Assembly: GCF_017353415.1 (NCBI RefSeq)
Contig: NZ_JAFMPX010000019.1
Span: 1-64,000 of the forward strand
Source: Arthrobacter sp. E3
Lineage (GTDB): Bacteria; Actinomycetota; Actinomycetes; Actinomycetales; Micrococcaceae
DNA: 64,000 bases
Direction: 5' to 3'
The notes under the pieces were generated by a model. It was not told where the DNA came from. It saw only the letters and a program-made list of their open reading frames with translations, and ran no database searches. Shown here in pieces: positions 13,988-24,311 of this stretch (the first letter of the stretch is position 1; each line of letters begins with the position of its first letter). The position numbers were made by a program, and so were the translations under genes.

Positions 13988-15537
13988 GCCGTGCCACCAG
14001 CGTTCTCTGCCAGGGCGCGCAACGAGGCCGCTGCATACACTGCCCGAAGCGGGGCTGCCGCCTTGTTGACTGTTTCAAGTGCCTCAGATTCATTGACAGA
14101 ATCGGCCACAATGCCGCCGCCAGCTTGAACGTAGGCTTTGCCTTCGCGCAGCAGTGCCGAGCGGATGGCAATGGCCATGTCCATGTCACCGGCAAAATCC
14201 AGGTAGCCGACCACTCCGCCGTAGATGCCGCGGCGGTGCGGTTCAAGCTCATCCAACAGGCGTAGCGCGCGGGGCTTGGGTGCACCGGACAACGTGCCTG
14301 CTGGAAAGGTTGCCGCCAGGACGTCGTAGGCGCTCTTGCCGGGGCTGAGCGTGCCCACCACTGTGGAGACAAGGTGCATGATGTGGCTGAAGCGCTCAAC
14401 CTCCATGAACTGGGTGACGTCCACCGTGCCCGGTTCGCACACCTTGGAGATGTCGTTGCGGGAAAGGTCAACGAGCATGAGGTGCTCCGAGCGTTCCTTG
14501 CTATCTGCCAGCAGGTCCTTGGCTAGCAGTTTGTCTTCCTCCGTGGTGGCACCGCGCGGGCGCGATCCTGCAATGGGGTGCGTAATGACTTCATTGCCCA
14601 GGACTGTGACAAGTGCTTCCGGGGAGGAACCCACAATGGAGTACGGCTGGCCGGCCGCGTCCTCGAAGCTGTACAGATACATGTAGGGGCTGGGATTCGT
14701 GTTGCGCAGTACCCGGTACACGTCCAGGGCCGTGGCCTCGCACGCCATTTCAAAGCGACGTGAGACCACCACCTGGAACACTTCGCCGTCAACAATGGCC
14801 ACCTTGGCAAGGTCAATGGCCTTCAAGTATTCGTCGCGGTCCCAGCGTTCCTCGACGCTGTCGGCAAAACTGGCGGCCGGAACGTCAAGGACGGACATGG
14901 GCTGCGCCACCGGTGTGCGCAGCTTCTCCACCATGGCGTGTACCCTGGCCACCGCGTCATACCAGGCACCGTCGATGTTCTCATCCGTGCCGTTGGCGTT
15001 GATGGCGTTGGCGATCAGCAACACCGTGCCTTCGTTGTTGTCATGCACGGCCATGTCCGCCACCAGATTCAACGCCAGTTCAGGCAGCTTCAAGTCATCA
15101 ACAGGAGGGGATGGCAACTTCTCCCAGTGCCGCACCGACTCCCAACCAACGAAGCCCACCAGGCCGGAGGTGAAGGGCGGCAGGCCCTCGAAACGTTCGG
15201 TGGCCAGCAGCTTCAGCGTGGCCTCCATCGCATCCACCGGGTTGCCTGCCAAGGGAACGCCCACAGGAGGCTCCCCCTGCCAGAACGCCCCGCCGTCGTC
15301 CGTGGTCAACGTGGCGCTGGAGCGCACGCCGATGAACGAGTAGCGTGACCAGACGCCGCCCACGGCCGCGGATTCCATCAAAAACGTGCCGGGGGCCTCG
15401 GCGGCCAGGCAGCGGTACAGGCCGATGGGGGTTTGCGCGTCGGCGAGGACCTTCAGGTGGACGGGGACCACGCGGCGGGTGCGGGCCAATTCCCGGAATT
15501 CCGCCAGCGTGGGGGTGATGACACCTAGATCTTGCAT
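13984..15537 (-). CDS. trpE: Anthranilate synthase component I
   Basis: Converts chorismate to anthranilate using ammonia from the TrpG subunit, which is not in this window. The 517-aa product has an N-terminal tryptophan-binding region with FLMESAAVGGVWSRYSFIG, equivalent to the LLES feedback element, so tryptophan inhibition is likely. The catalytic core shows PSPYMYLYSF, SSPEALV, IAGSRPRG, DLSRNDISKVCEPG, THLVSTVVG-like MHLVSTVVGTL and FPAGTLSGAPK. It starts 64 bp after hisI, and ribosome-site material gaagaagg lies a little far upstream. No Trp-rich leader peptide could be found in the short gap. Confidence 0.97.
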   Translation of the reverse strand: MQDLGVITPTLAEFRELARTRRVVPVHLKVLADAQTPIGLYRCLAAEAPGTFLMESAAVGGVWSRYSFIGVRSSATLTTDDGGAFWQGEPPVGVPLAGNPVDAMEATLKLLATERFEGLPPFTSGLVGFVGWESVRHWEKLPSPPVDDLKLPELALNLVADMAVHDNNEGTVLLIANAINANGTDENIDGAWYDAVARVHAMVEKLRTPVAQPMSVLDVPAASFADSVEERWDRDEYLKAIDLAKVAIVDGEVFQVVVSRRFEMACEATALDVYRVLRNTNPSPYMYLYSFEDAAGQPYSIVGSSPEALVTVLGNEVITHPIAGSRPRGATTEEDKLLAKDLLADSKERSEHLMLVDLSRNDISKVCEPGTVDVTQFMEVERFSHIMHLVSTVVGTLSPGKSAYDVLAATFPAGTLSGAPKPRALRLLDELEPHRRGIYGGVVGYLDFAGDMDMAIAIRSALLREGKAYVQAGGGIVADSVNESEALETVNKAAAPLRAVYAAASLRALAENAGGTA

Positions 15538-15601
15538 GGAATGTGTGGCCTTCTTCAGTCAAGCGGGTGAACAAGTCTTGGGGGTGGGGCGGGGGCGGGG
15601 C

Positions 15602-16018
15602 TTATTCTCCGCGGCTGCCCACGACCGCTGCGAGCTCGCGGTCATCGAAGCACGTGTGGGTGCCGGTGTGGCAGGCGGCGCCGACTTGGTCCACGGTGAT
15701 CAGCAGGGCGTCGCCGTCGCAGTCGAGGGCCACCGATTTCACGAACTGGAAGTGGCCGGAGGTGTCTCCCTTGCGCCAATATTCCTGCCGTGATCGCGAG
15801 TAGAACGTCACCCGGCCGGAGGTGAGTGTCCGGCGCAACGATTCGTTGTCCATCCATCCGAGCATGAGGACTTCCTTGGAGTCGAACTGCTGGATGATGG
15901 CGGCCACGAGGCCTGCCCCGTCGTGTTTGAGCATCGCCAAGACATCCGCCGGCAACTCTAGGGACGGCTGGGGGCTGAAAATTTCGGGCACTGGCTGGGG
16001 TTCTGGGCTTTGCTGCAT
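15602..16018 (-). CDS. hisI: Phosphoribosyl-AMP cyclohydrolase
   Basis: Third step of histidine synthesis, hydrolysing the adenine ring of phosphoribosyl-AMP. The 138-aa product has [49 protein letters not shown] and the zinc-binding segment [10 protein letters not shown], all diagnostic. The long open extension upstream is not related to the family; I choose the ATG at 16018. The gene stands alone from hisEGF but sits directly upstream of trpE, a linkage common in actinobacteria, so both may share a transcript. Confidence 0.95.
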   Translation of the reverse strand: MQQSPEPQPVPEIFSPQPSLELPADVLAMLKHDGAGLVAAIIQQFDSKEVLMLGWMDNESLRRTLTSGRVTFYSRSRQEYWRKGDTSGHFQFVKSVALDCDGDALLITVDQVGAACHTGTHTCFDDRELAAVVGSRGE

Positions 16019-16164
16019 CACTGCCAATTCTAGTGCCAGATGCCGCCGTGACGGGCATTCGTAGTGGGTGTGTGGGGCAAATCGCGCGGCTGTTGCGAAG
16101 ATCGCGTGCCTTTGCGGCGGTTCCGGCTCCCGTCCGCGGCCAATACATGCTAATTTCACAAGTG

Positions 16165-16809
16165 ATGCAATTTGTAGAACCATCCCGTGAAGTACTCGCC
16201 GAGACCCTGCTGGCAGCCGGTCCCGGTGCTCCCACATTGTGCGAAGGATGGCGCACCCAGGAACTGGCCGCGCACCTTTACCTGCGCGAACACAACCCCC
16301 GCGTCGGCTTGGGCATGGTCCTGAAGCCCTGGCGCAAGGCGACCGATAAGGCCATCGCTGCCCTCGCCGCTGAGTCAAGCACACCCGCGGCGTTCGCCGA
16401 ACTTGTGGAGAAGTTCCGTGCAGGCCCGCCCAAGATGTCGCTGTTTGCCTGGAAGCCGATCGACCGCACAGCAAACCTCATCGAATTCTTCGTCCACACC
16501 GAGGACGTCCGCCGCGCCACCGACCGCTGGGCGCCCCGGGCACTGGATGCCGACTACTCCGAGGCTCTCTGGGCTGAACTGGTCAAGCGCGCAGCTATTT
16601 TGTACCGCAGCGTCGACTTGGGCATCGTGCTGGTCGATCCCCAAGGGCCCCGCCACGTGGCCAAGCGCGCACCCGTCTCGGTGGCCATCATCGGCGAACC
16701 CGGGGAGCTGGCCATGCACGCCAACGGCCGCACCGGCCAAGCCCTCGTGACGTTCGAAGGCCAACCCGACGCCGTCGCACTGCTGCAAACCGCAGTGGTC
16801 GGCCTCTGA
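16165..16809 (+). CDS. TIGR03085-type (DinB/maleylpyruvate isomerase-like) metal-binding protein
   Basis: A 214-aa protein of the TIGR03085 set, distantly related to mycothiol-dependent maleylpyruvate isomerases. The N-terminal four-helix region has [21 protein letters not shown], with the His ligand positions expected of DinB-like folds, and [14 protein letters not shown] supplies a further His. The C-terminal half ([29 protein letters not shown]) resembles a small sterol-carrier-like domain. The substrate is unknown; mycothiol is an inference from the family. I choose the ATG at 16165, since residues coded upstream are out of family. It converges on hisF, separated by a repeat-rich gap. Confidence 0.8.
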   Translation: MQFVEPSREVLAETLLAAGPGAPTLCEGWRTQELAAHLYLREHNPRVGLGMVLKPWRKATDKAIAALAAESSTPAAFAELVEKFRAGPPKMSLFAWKPIDRTANLIEFFVHTEDVRRATDRWAPRALDADYSEALWAELVKRAAILYRSVDLGIVLVDPQGPRHVAKRAPVSVAIIGEPGELAMHANGRTGQALVTFEGQPDAVALLQTAVVGL

Positions 16810-16814
16810 GCACC

Positions 16815-17036
16815 CTCTCCTACCGACGCTCCCGCACGTTCGGGGTCTCTCTGCCACACCCTCCCGCACCTTTCGGCCACCGGTGTTACACGCTCCTGCA
16901 GTTTCAGGGCACCAAACATAAACGCTCCTGCGCTTCCCATTGGATGACCCTTCAGAGCGCAAAAGCGTCGCGAGAATCACCCCAGAAAGTGCAGGAGCGT
17001 CGGTAGGTAAAGGCCCGAAAGTGCAGGAGCGTTGGG
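16815..17036. repeat. Cluster of six inverted or direct copies of a GCTCCTGCA-type repeat
   Basis: The convergent gap holds copies of a roughly 20-25 bp unit with core acgctcctgcactttc. Four lie in one orientation (starting near 16819, 16858, 16889 and 16920) and two in the opposite orientation (16984-17007 and 17014-17037). The outermost pair, cctaccgacgctcccgcac and gtgcaggagcgtcggtagg, can form a long stem. The same unit recurs at 19354-19413. There is no gene here. Confidence 0.75.
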
Positions 17037-17807
17037 CTAGCGGACTTCGTAACCGGCGTCGCGGATGGCCTTCTTGACGTCGGCGATGGCGCTGTCCGGG
17101 CCAAAGTGGAACACTGACGCAGCCAGCACCGCGTTGGCGCCTGCTGCTACGGCCGGCGGGAAGTGCTCGGGCTTGCCGGCTCCTCCCGAGGCGATGATGG
17201 GGATGTGCACGGCCGCGCGGACAAGGCGGATCAGCTCTAGGTCGAAGCCTTCCTTCGTCCCGTCCGCGTCGATCGAATTCAACAGGATCTCCCCCACACC
17301 ACGGTCGGCCGCTTCCTTGGCCCACTCAATGGCGTCCATTCCGGTGCCTTTGCGCCCGCCGTGCGTGGTCACTTCAAAGCCCGACGGCGTCACAGCACCC
17401 TGGGTGCGCCGCGCGTCAACGCTGAGCACGAGAACCTGGGAACCGAAACGCCGGGTGATCTCGTCGATGACGGCAGGGCGCGCGATCGCTGCCGTATTAA
17501 TGGAAGCCTTGTCGGCACCATAGCGCAGCAGCTTGTCGACGTCGGACACCTCGCGCACTCCCCCGCCCACCGTAAGCGGGATGAAGATCTGCTCGGCTGC
17601 CCGGGAGACGACGTCGAAGGTGGTCTCCCGGTTTCCGGACGACGCCGTCACGTCAAGGAACGTCAGCTCATCCGCCCCGGCACGGTCGTAACGCTGTGCC
17701 AGCTCAACTGGATCACCGGCGTCGCGCAGGTTCTGGAATTTGACGCCCTTGACCACGCGGCCGGCATCGACGTCAAGGCAGGGGATGACCCTAATGGCAA
17801 CACTCAT
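17037..17807 (-). CDS. hisF: Imidazole glycerol phosphate synthase, cyclase subunit
   Basis: Makes imidazole glycerol phosphate and AICAR from PRFAR and ammonia supplied by HisH, which is not in this window. The 256-aa TIM-barrel protein has [15 protein letters not shown] with the catalytic Asp12, [28 protein letters not shown] with the second Asp, and a C-terminal [11 protein letters not shown] block. Its ATG lies 8 nt after the hisG stop, so hisE-hisG-hisF look like one leftward operon. The remaining his genes, apart from hisI, lie elsewhere. Confidence 0.97.
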   Translation of the reverse strand: MSVAIRVIPCLDVDAGRVVKGVKFQNLRDAGDPVELAQRYDRAGADELTFLDVTASSGNRETTFDVVSRAAEQIFIPLTVGGGVREVSDVDKLLRYGADKASINTAAIARPAVIDEITRRFGSQVLVLSVDARRTQGAVTPSGFEVTTHGGRKGTGMDAIEWAKEAADRGVGEILLNSIDADGTKEGFDLELIRLVRAAVHIPIIASGGAGKPEHFPPAVAAGANAVLAASVFHFGPDSAIADVKKAIRDAGYEVR

Positions 17808-17815
17808 GGCTGGCC

Positions 17816-18661
17816 CTAGATCCTGCAGGCGTGGATGCTGCTGACGAGGATGGCGCGGGCGCCGAGCTCATACAGTTCATCCATGATCCGGTTGGTGTCC
17901 TTGGCCGAGACCATGGAGCGCACGGCGACCCAGTCCGAGTCGCGCAACGGGGAAACGGTGGGCGATTCCAGCCCCGGGGTGAGCGCGGTGGCCTGGTCCA
18001 TGAGCGACTTCGGCACGTCGTAGTCCAGCAGCACGTACTGGCGGGCGACGAGGACACTGTGCAGGCGGCGGATCAGAACTTCGACGCCGGCGGGCGGGGT
18101 CACGCCGCGGCGACCAATGAGCAGGGCCTCAGATTTCAAGATGGGCTCGCCAAAAATCTCCATACCAGCGGCCTTGAGTGTGCTGCCGGTTTCCACGACG
18201 TCGGCAATGGCGTCTGCGACACCGAGGCGGACCGAGGATTCCACGGCCCCGTCAAGACGGACAACTTGGGCATTGATGCCCAACTCAGTCAGGTATTCGC
18301 GCAGCAGCACGTCGTAGCTGGTGGCCAGGCGCTTGCCTTCCAACTCGGCGGCGCTGCTGAAGTGGCCCACCGGGCCGGCGAAGCGGAAGGTGGAGATGGC
18401 AAAACCGAGCGGCAGCAGCTCGTCGGCGTCGACCTTTGCATCGAGCAGCAGGTCGCGGCCGGTGATTCCGACGTCGAGCGTGCCAGCACCGACGTAGACG
18501 GCGATGTCACGGGGACGGAGGAAAAAGAATTCGACATTGTTTTCAGGGTCTACCATGACCAGCTCGCGGGAATCGCGGCGCTGGCGGTAGCCGGCCTCCG
18601 CCAACATCGCTGAAGCGGCTTCGGACAGGGCACCCTTGTTGGGGACGGCAACACGCAGCAT
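17816..18661 (-). CDS. hisG: ATP phosphoribosyltransferase (long form)
   Basis: First and regulated step of histidine synthesis, joining ATP and PRPP. The 281-aa length and the C-terminal domain, ending [15 protein letters not shown], show the long HisG form, which is feedback-inhibited by histidine without HisZ. The catalytic part begins [12 protein letters not shown] and has [17 protein letters not shown] and the PRPP loop [14 protein letters not shown]. The open frame extends upstream, but the ATG at 18661 gives the family N-terminus. It lies 92 bp downstream of hisE and 8 bp before hisF. Confidence 0.97.
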   Translation of the reverse strand: MLRVAVPNKGALSEAASAMLAEAGYRQRRDSRELVMVDPENNVEFFFLRPRDIAVYVGAGTLDVGITGRDLLLDAKVDADELLPLGFAISTFRFAGPVGHFSSAAELEGKRLATSYDVLLREYLTELGINAQVVRLDGAVESSVRLGVADAIADVVETGSTLKAAGMEIFGEPILKSEALLIGRRGVTPPAGVEVLIRRLHSVLVARQYVLLDYDVPKSLMDQATALTPGLESPTVSPLRDSDWVAVRSMVSAKDTNRIMDELYELGARAILVSSIHACRI

Positions 18662-18753
18662 AAGGAAAAGTTCTTTCAGATCGTATATAGCAATAGGTTT
18701 GGGCATTTTGTGCAATGCCAGTTCAGGGTTGGTCAAGCAGCCACGGCGTGTGG

Positions 18754-19017
18754 CTAGAGATGCTTGTAGACGTCCTGAAGGGTCAAACCCTTGGCGATCA
18801 TCATGACCTGCAGGTGGTAGAACAGCTGGGAAATCTCCTCGGCGCAGGCCTCGTCCGACTCATACTCGGCGGCCATCCACACCTCGGCGGCTTCCTCAAC
18901 CACTTTCTTGCCGATGCCGTGAATGCCGGATTCAAGTTCGATCACGGTACGGGAGCCAGCGGGCCGGGCTGCGGCTTTCTCGCTGAGCTCATCAAAAAGG
19001 GATTCGAAGGTCTTCAC
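18754..19017 (-). CDS. hisE: Phosphoribosyl-ATP pyrophosphatase
   Basis: Second step of histidine synthesis, hydrolysing phosphoribosyl-ATP to phosphoribosyl-AMP. The 87-aa all-helical MazG-like protein has the metal-binding signature [17 protein letters not shown] and [16 protein letters not shown] choose the GTG at 19017, which has aaggtgg at good spacing; the long upstream extension is not in family. It is the first gene of hisE-hisG-hisF. Confidence 0.95.
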   Translation of the reverse strand: MKTFESLFDELSEKAAARPAGSRTVIELESGIHGIGKKVVEEAAEVWMAAEYESDEACAEEISQLFYHLQVMMIAKGLTLQDVYKHL

Positions 19018-19280
19018 GCTGACCACCTTACTTGCTTCGACACTGCTTTGAGGATTTTGAGACAAGGCGTGTCCAGCATGTGAACAGATCTGGGAAGCAG
19101 ATTTAGGGCCCGGGCGCCTGAAACCGCGCATGCGCCACATGCCCGCGCCCGCCCCTTAAGACCGCCGTTGCGCATCAGCTGGATTGCGGTCGAGGGACGT
19201 GAACGAGGTCGAAGCGCGGGCACTCGGCTAGCACCCAAGCCAGTCGTTGTTGTTCCGGACACTGCGCCATTCAGGCACAA
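19018..19280. other. Intergenic region upstream of hisE, no gene
   Basis: No credible coding frame is seen on either strand. On the minus strand, TTGTCT and TGTCGA hexamers lie 17 bp apart just before the hisE ribosome site and could form a weak promoter. The rest is GC-rich and featureless until the repeats at 19281. Confidence 0.45.
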
Positions 19281-19335
19281 ACGCATCTTGCCTGCTCGTG
19301 CGCCTATGCTGGCGTGCAAGCAGACAAGATGCGCC
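19281..19335. repeat. Imperfect palindromic intergenic repeat, copy B
   Basis: Outer arms 19282-19295 and 19320-19333 pair over 14 bp with one mismatch (cgcatcttgcctgc with gcagacaagatgcg). An inner cgcc-tatgct-ggcg stem gives a nested hairpin. The layout and several blocks match copy A at 8590-8648. Confidence 0.65.
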
Positions 19336-19353
19336 GGATCGTTAGAGATAAAT

Positions 19354-19413
19354 GCCCGGAACATGCAGGAGCGTCCGGTTGTAACGGCCGGAAGCTGCAG
19401 GAGCGTTGGTAGG
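19354..19413. repeat. Two direct copies of the TGCAGGAGCG repeat
   Basis: Two tandem units, ggaacatgcaggagcgtccg and ggaagctgcaggagcgttgg, lie 33 bp apart between hisE and ribH. They are the same family as the cluster in the hisF convergent gap, and the second also carries the ggtagg tail seen at 17001. Confidence 0.7.
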
Positions 19414-19453
19414 TGGGGGCGGTATATTCCCTCCCCTGGCCTTCAATCAGGGT

Positions 19454-20663
<1,210 letters not shown>

Positions 20664-20667
<4 letters not shown>

Positions 20668-21356
20668 GCCGACATCCCGTCCAGCCCAGTGGCTTCCGGC
20701 CCGGCAGCGTCTAACCCGGCAGCGTCCAGCCCAGCCACGTGCGCTACGAGATCAGCGATGGAAACCAGTACCAAACCATGTTCGTTAGCGAAGTCGCGCA
20801 GGCTGTGGAGGCGCATCATCTCCCCGGAGTCATCGACGACTTCGGCGATCACCGCAACAGGTTCACAGCCTGCCAATCTGCACAGTTCAACTGACGCTTC
20901 GGTGTGACCCGGGCGTTGGCGCACTCCCCCGGCCACCGCGCGAAGGGGGAATATGTGCCCGGGGCGGGTGACGGCGTCGGGCATGGACAACGGGTTGGCC
21001 AAGATGGTGGCAGTCAGCGAGCGATCGGTGGCGCTGATGCCGGTGCTGACCCCGAACGCCGCATCGCAGCTGACGGTGTAGGCGGTGCCTTTAGCGTCCT
21101 GGTTGTGCGCGACCATGGGCGGCAAGGCCAGGCGATCGGCGTGGGCGTCATCCATGGGGATGCAGACCACCCCGGAGCTGTGCCGGATGGTCCAGCCCAT
21201 GAGTGCGGGGGTGCTATATTGGGCGGCGAAGATGATGTCGCCCTCGTTCTCGCGGTCTTCGTCGTCGACCACAAGCACGGCCTCCCCGCGCCCCATGGCG
21301 GCAATGGCCATGTTGATGGGGTCCAGGAGCGTTTCGGGGATGATGGTTTCACTCAT
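20664..21356 (-). CDS. ribB: 3,4-dihydroxy-2-butanone 4-phosphate synthase
   Basis: Makes the four-carbon unit of riboflavin from ribulose 5-phosphate. The 230-aa product has the metal-binding DDEDRENEGDI block, AAQYSTPALMGWTIRHSSGVVC, RPGHIFPLRAVAGGVRQR and GHTEASVELCRLAG. I choose the ATG at 21356 because gaagga lies 8 nt upstream; an ATG nine bases earlier would overlap that site. The tail contains short near-repeats (AGLDAAGLDAAGPEATGLDG). It could be a remnant of a linker if the pair descends from a fused RibBA. It overlaps both ribE (8 nt) and ribA (4 nt). Confidence 0.96.
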
Positions 21357-21984
21357 GTCCGGCATCCTTCAATGTGGAGAATTCCAGCAGGCGCTCAGCG
21401 TATTTGGCCAGCACGTCAACCTCCAGGTTCACCGCGCCGCCCACCGCCTTCGCGCCCAAACCGGTCTTGGCCAGGGTGACGGGGATGAGCCCCACCTCAA
21501 ACCACTGCTGCGCTTCGGCGGCCGGGCTGACGGCGGTGACCGTGAGCGAGACGCCGTCAATGGCGATGGAGCCCTTTTCGGCGATGTAGCGTGACAGTTC
21601 CGTGGGGACGGCAAAACGCAGCCGCTCCCACTTGCTCTGGTTTTCACGCTCCAACAGCGAGCCTGTGCCGTCCACATGTCCCTGTACAACGTGCCCGTCA
21701 AGGCGCCCGCCGGCAGGAACGCAGCGTTCAAGGTTCACCGTGTCCCCGCTGGAAAGTTCGCCGGTGGTGGTGCGCACAAGGGTCTCGCCCATGACGTCAA
21801 CTTCCACCGTGCCGCGCTCGAGCCGCACTGCTGTGAGGCACACGCCATTGACCGCCAGCGAGCCGCCCAGCTCAAGGCCGCCCAGTACGTCTCCGGCGTT
21901 GAGCACCAGCACGGCGCTGTCGGACTCCGGGTGCAGGTCAACGCGCTGCACTGTGCCGCGTCCTTCAATGATTCCGGTAAACAT
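21349..21984 (-). CDS. ribE: Riboflavin synthase, alpha subunit
   Basis: Last step of riboflavin synthesis; dismutates two lumazine molecules. The 211-aa protein begins MFTGIIEGRGTV and has two lumazine-binding repeats, each with an SLAVNGVCLT or SIAIDGVSLTV block, plus GHVVQGHVDG. It starts 2 nt after ribD and its stop overlaps ribB. Confidence 0.97.
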   Translation of the reverse strand: MFTGIIEGRGTVQRVDLHPESDSAVLVLNAGDVLGGLELGGSLAVNGVCLTAVRLERGTVEVDVMGETLVRTTTGELSSGDTVNLERCVPAGGRLDGHVVQGHVDGTGSLLERENQSKWERLRFAVPTELSRYIAEKGSIAIDGVSLTVTAVSPAAEAQQWFEVGLIPVTLAKTGLGAKAVGGAVNLEVDVLAKYAERLLEFSTLKDAGHE

Positions 21985-21986
21985 TT

Positions 21987-23186
21987 CTATCCTCTTTCTG
22001 TGCTGGCGGCGGCAGCGGAACCGGCAGCATCGCCGGCATCCTTCGCTGCGGCCTTGGCCGGCATAAGCGTCAATTTCAAGTCCGGCCCCAGCACTTCAAC
22101 TGGTCCGGTGGTGGTCCCGTCCCACTCCCAGCGCTGCGCCTCGGCAAGCGTGCCGATGCCCAGGTCCGTCAGCGCAGGGATGCCGGCGCCGAGCAGTGTG
22201 GGGGCCAAATACACCACAAGTTCATCCACGAGGCCCTTCGCCAGGAACGCTCCGCTGATCATCGACCCACCTTCGATCATCAGGTGGCCCACTCCGCGCT
22301 CCTGCAGTTCACGCACGACGGCGGCAGGGTCGTGGGTGTGCAGGGCCAGGAAGTCTTCGTCCCCCAGGCGGTCTGGGCTGCTCGGGGTGCCTGATGCGCC
22401 GCGGACAGCCGCATCGGCAGCAATTTCGCGCAAGCCCATGACCACCCGCAAGGGTTGGTGGTGTGTGTCAGAACCGTCGGCGGCACGCGCGGTAAGGCGC
22501 GGGTTGTCCGCCATGACGGTTCCGGTGCCCACCACAATGGCATCTACGCGGGCACGCAGGTCGTGAGAGTCCTGGCGGGATTCCTTCGAGGTGATCCATT
22601 GGCTGGTGCCATCCACGGCAGCAATCCTGCCGTCCACTGTTTGCGCCAGGCGGGCGGTGATGAAAGGACGTTTTTCACGCACGGCCACAAACCACTGCCG
22701 GTTCAGGTCTTCGGCTTCTGCAGCCATGAGTCCCATGCGGACATTGATGCCTTCATTGTGGAGGACTTCGGCGCCTCCTGAGGCCGGCTGATGCGGGTCC
22801 CTGACAGCAAACACCACATTGCCAATACCGGCGTCAAGAATGGCCTGCGTGCAGGGACCTGTGCGGCCCACATGGTTGCACGGTTCGAGTGTCACAATGA
22901 GCGTGGCGGCGGAAAGGTCCCGTTTGACTCCGGTCCCCAGCAGGCGGTTGATAACGTCCGTTTCTGCGTGGGGAGTGCCTGCGCCACGGTGGTAGCCGAT
23001 GGCAAGGAACGTGCCGTCGGCGTCGATAATGGCAGCACCCACCAGCGGGTTGGCCCCGCGAACACCCTGCCTGGCGGCAGATAATGCCGTTTCCATGCCG
23101 AGAGTTTCGGCTGCGGTGAAGTGCCCTAAGTCATGGCCGAAGGGTCCGGAATTCATGAAGCCTGAGTCCATGGAATTGAATTTCAC
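21987..23186 (-). CDS. ribD: Bifunctional riboflavin deaminase/reductase
   Basis: Carries out the deamination and side-chain reduction after GTP cyclohydrolase II. The N-terminal zinc deaminase has GTPHAETD (H73, E75) and EPCNHVGRTGPC (C103, C112). The C-terminal reductase has RPFITARLAQTVDGRIA, VGTGTVMADNP and LMIEGGSMISGAFL. The length of 399 aa is typical plus a low-complexity Ala/Gly/Asp tail. The start is GTG, overlapping the ribM stop by 4 nt; internal ATG codons at residues 6 and 11 are possible alternatives. Confidence 0.96.
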   Translation of the reverse strand: MKFNSMDSGFMNSGPFGHDLGHFTAAETLGMETALSAARQGVRGANPLVGAAIIDADGTFLAIGYHRGAGTPHAETDVINRLLGTGVKRDLSAATLIVTLEPCNHVGRTGPCTQAILDAGIGNVVFAVRDPHQPASGGAEVLHNEGINVRMGLMAAEAEDLNRQWFVAVREKRPFITARLAQTVDGRIAAVDGTSQWITSKESRQDSHDLRARVDAIVVGTGTVMADNPRLTARAADGSDTHHQPLRVVMGLREIAADAAVRGASGTPSSPDRLGDEDFLALHTHDPAAVVRELQERGVGHLMIEGGSMISGAFLAKGLVDELVVYLAPTLLGAGIPALTDLGIGTLAEAQRWEWDGTTTGPVEVLGPDLKLTLMPAKAAAKDAGDAAGSAAAASTERG

Positions 23187-23971
23187 AGTTTTGCCTCTTT
23201 CTTGCCCGCAGTGGTGTGAGTGCCCACTGTTTCAGTGCCCACGGTGCCAGTTCCCACGGTGATATCGGGGAAGGTGGTGTCCACTGACACAGTGCGGGCT
23301 TGGACGTCGCTAGTGTGCCGCACCCTCCACCAGACGAAGAATCCGGTCAGCGTGAAGGCCCCGTAGAAGATGTACATGAAGGCGGAGGCGTAGTAGCCGG
23401 CGCTAAACAGCAACGGCACGCCCACCAAGTCCACAGCGACCCAGATCAGCCAGAACTCAACCCAACCCTTGGCCATGCCATAGGTGGCCAGCAACGAGCC
23501 CATGAAGATCCAGGCGTCAGCCCAGACAGGTTCGTAGGAGCCCATGAGCCGGAAAATGGGGGTGAGGATGGCGGTGCCACCCACCATGGCTGCGAGTAGG
23601 AGCCAGCGTGCCTTGGCCCCGGCCCACTGAGGTTCGACCGCCTGGCCCACGTGCGCGCCGTCGTCGTCCTTCTTGTGCCGGGTCTGGTTCCAGCGCTGCC
23701 AACCATAGATGGAGACGGCGATGAACATGATTTGGCGGCCGGCCTGGCCCAGCAGGTTCACACGGTCCGGGGAGCCGAAGACGGTGCCCATGAAGACGGT
23801 GAAAAGCAGGAGGTTGCCGACTATGCCCACCGGCCAAGCCCAGATTTTGCGGCGCATGCCGCCGAGGGCGCTGGCGAGCCCAAAAAGATTGCCTATGACT
23901 TCTCGCCATAAAATGAATCCGCCACCGGCGAATTCAAGTTTGGCTTCAAAGAGCCATCGCAGAACGTCCAT
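23183..23971 (-). CDS. ribM: PnuC-family vitamin transporter, probably riboflavin (RibM/PnuX)
   Basis: A 262-aa integral membrane protein of the PnuC superfamily with about six to seven hydrophobic segments, WREVIGNLFGLASALGGMRRKIWAWPVGIVGN and the VSIYGWQRW motif. PnuC itself takes up nicotinamide riboside, but this gene lies immediately behind an FMN riboswitch and in front of ribD. That is the setting of the actinobacterial riboflavin importers RibM/PnuX. I infer riboflavin as substrate from context. The loop after WQRWNQTRHKKDDD is a family variable region, and the tail has Thr/Val/Gly-rich near-repeats (VGTGTVGTETVGT). The ATG at 23971 gives the family start. Confidence 0.88.
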   Translation of the reverse strand: MDVLRWLFEAKLEFAGGGFILWREVIGNLFGLASALGGMRRKIWAWPVGIVGNLLLFTVFMGTVFGSPDRVNLLGQAGRQIMFIAVSIYGWQRWNQTRHKKDDDGAHVGQAVEPQWAGAKARWLLLAAMVGGTAILTPIFRLMGSYEPVWADAWIFMGSLLATYGMAKGWVEFWLIWVAVDLVGVPLLFSAGYYASAFMYIFYGAFTLTGFFVWWRVRHTSDVQARTVSVDTTFPDITVGTGTVGTETVGTHTTAGKKEAKL

Positions 23972-24097
23972 CGTTACCCTTGCCCTTTCGAGACCGCGAT
24001 GGCTCCGGGGGTAACGTACAGCGGCGCGCAGGGTACAAGGACGGGCGAAAAGCAGGAACGCTTCTGCCACACCCCTGACCTGGCGGCCAAGACTGTT

Positions 24098-24238
24098 CGT
24101 GCTTCTCCCATCCAGACTTTAACTGTCGGTTCCGGAATTTCACCAGATCAACCGAACGCGTCCTGCTGTTGCCAGCTGGCTGCGTGCGGGTCGCGGACTA
24201 TAACCGCCGGTTCGGAATTACACCGACCCCGGAGCACG
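24098..24238 (-). promoter_or_regulatory. FMN riboswitch (RFN element)
   Basis: On the minus strand the conserved core blocks appear in order: ggggtcggtg, attccgaaccggcggttata, gtccgcgacccg, gttgatctggtgaaattccg, gaaccgacagttaaagtc and tggatgggagaagcac. The variable arm between gacccg and ggttgatc is short. This is a complete FMN aptamer lying about 130 bp before ribM. It should lower expression of the whole rib operon when FMN is high. Confidence 0.97.
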
Positions 24239-24281
24239 TAAAAAAACATTTTTGGATCCGACGATTGCCGGAACCACTTTC

Positions 24282-24311
24282 ATTATGGCACCCAATGCGC
24301 CGGCATGCTAA
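24282..24311 (-). promoter_or_regulatory. Possible promoter of the riboflavin operon
   Basis: Minus-strand hexamers TTAGCA and CATAAT lie 18 bp apart, about 45 bp upstream of the riboswitch. They resemble a weak primary-sigma promoter. The rest of 24312-24504 shows no gene. Confidence 0.35.

Noticed and set aside
15538-15601. A tryptophan leader peptide or attenuator before trpE
   Set aside because: The gap is only 64 bp, contains no tandem Trp codons and no terminator hairpin.
16815-19413. CRISPR array from the GCTCCTGCA repeats
   Set aside because: Repeats differ in orientation, spacing and sequence, and there are no uniform spacers or cas genes.
23183-23971. Annotation of the PnuC-like gene as a nicotinamide mononucleotide transporter
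   Set aside because: Position behind the FMN riboswitch and ahead of ribD favours a riboflavin importer.
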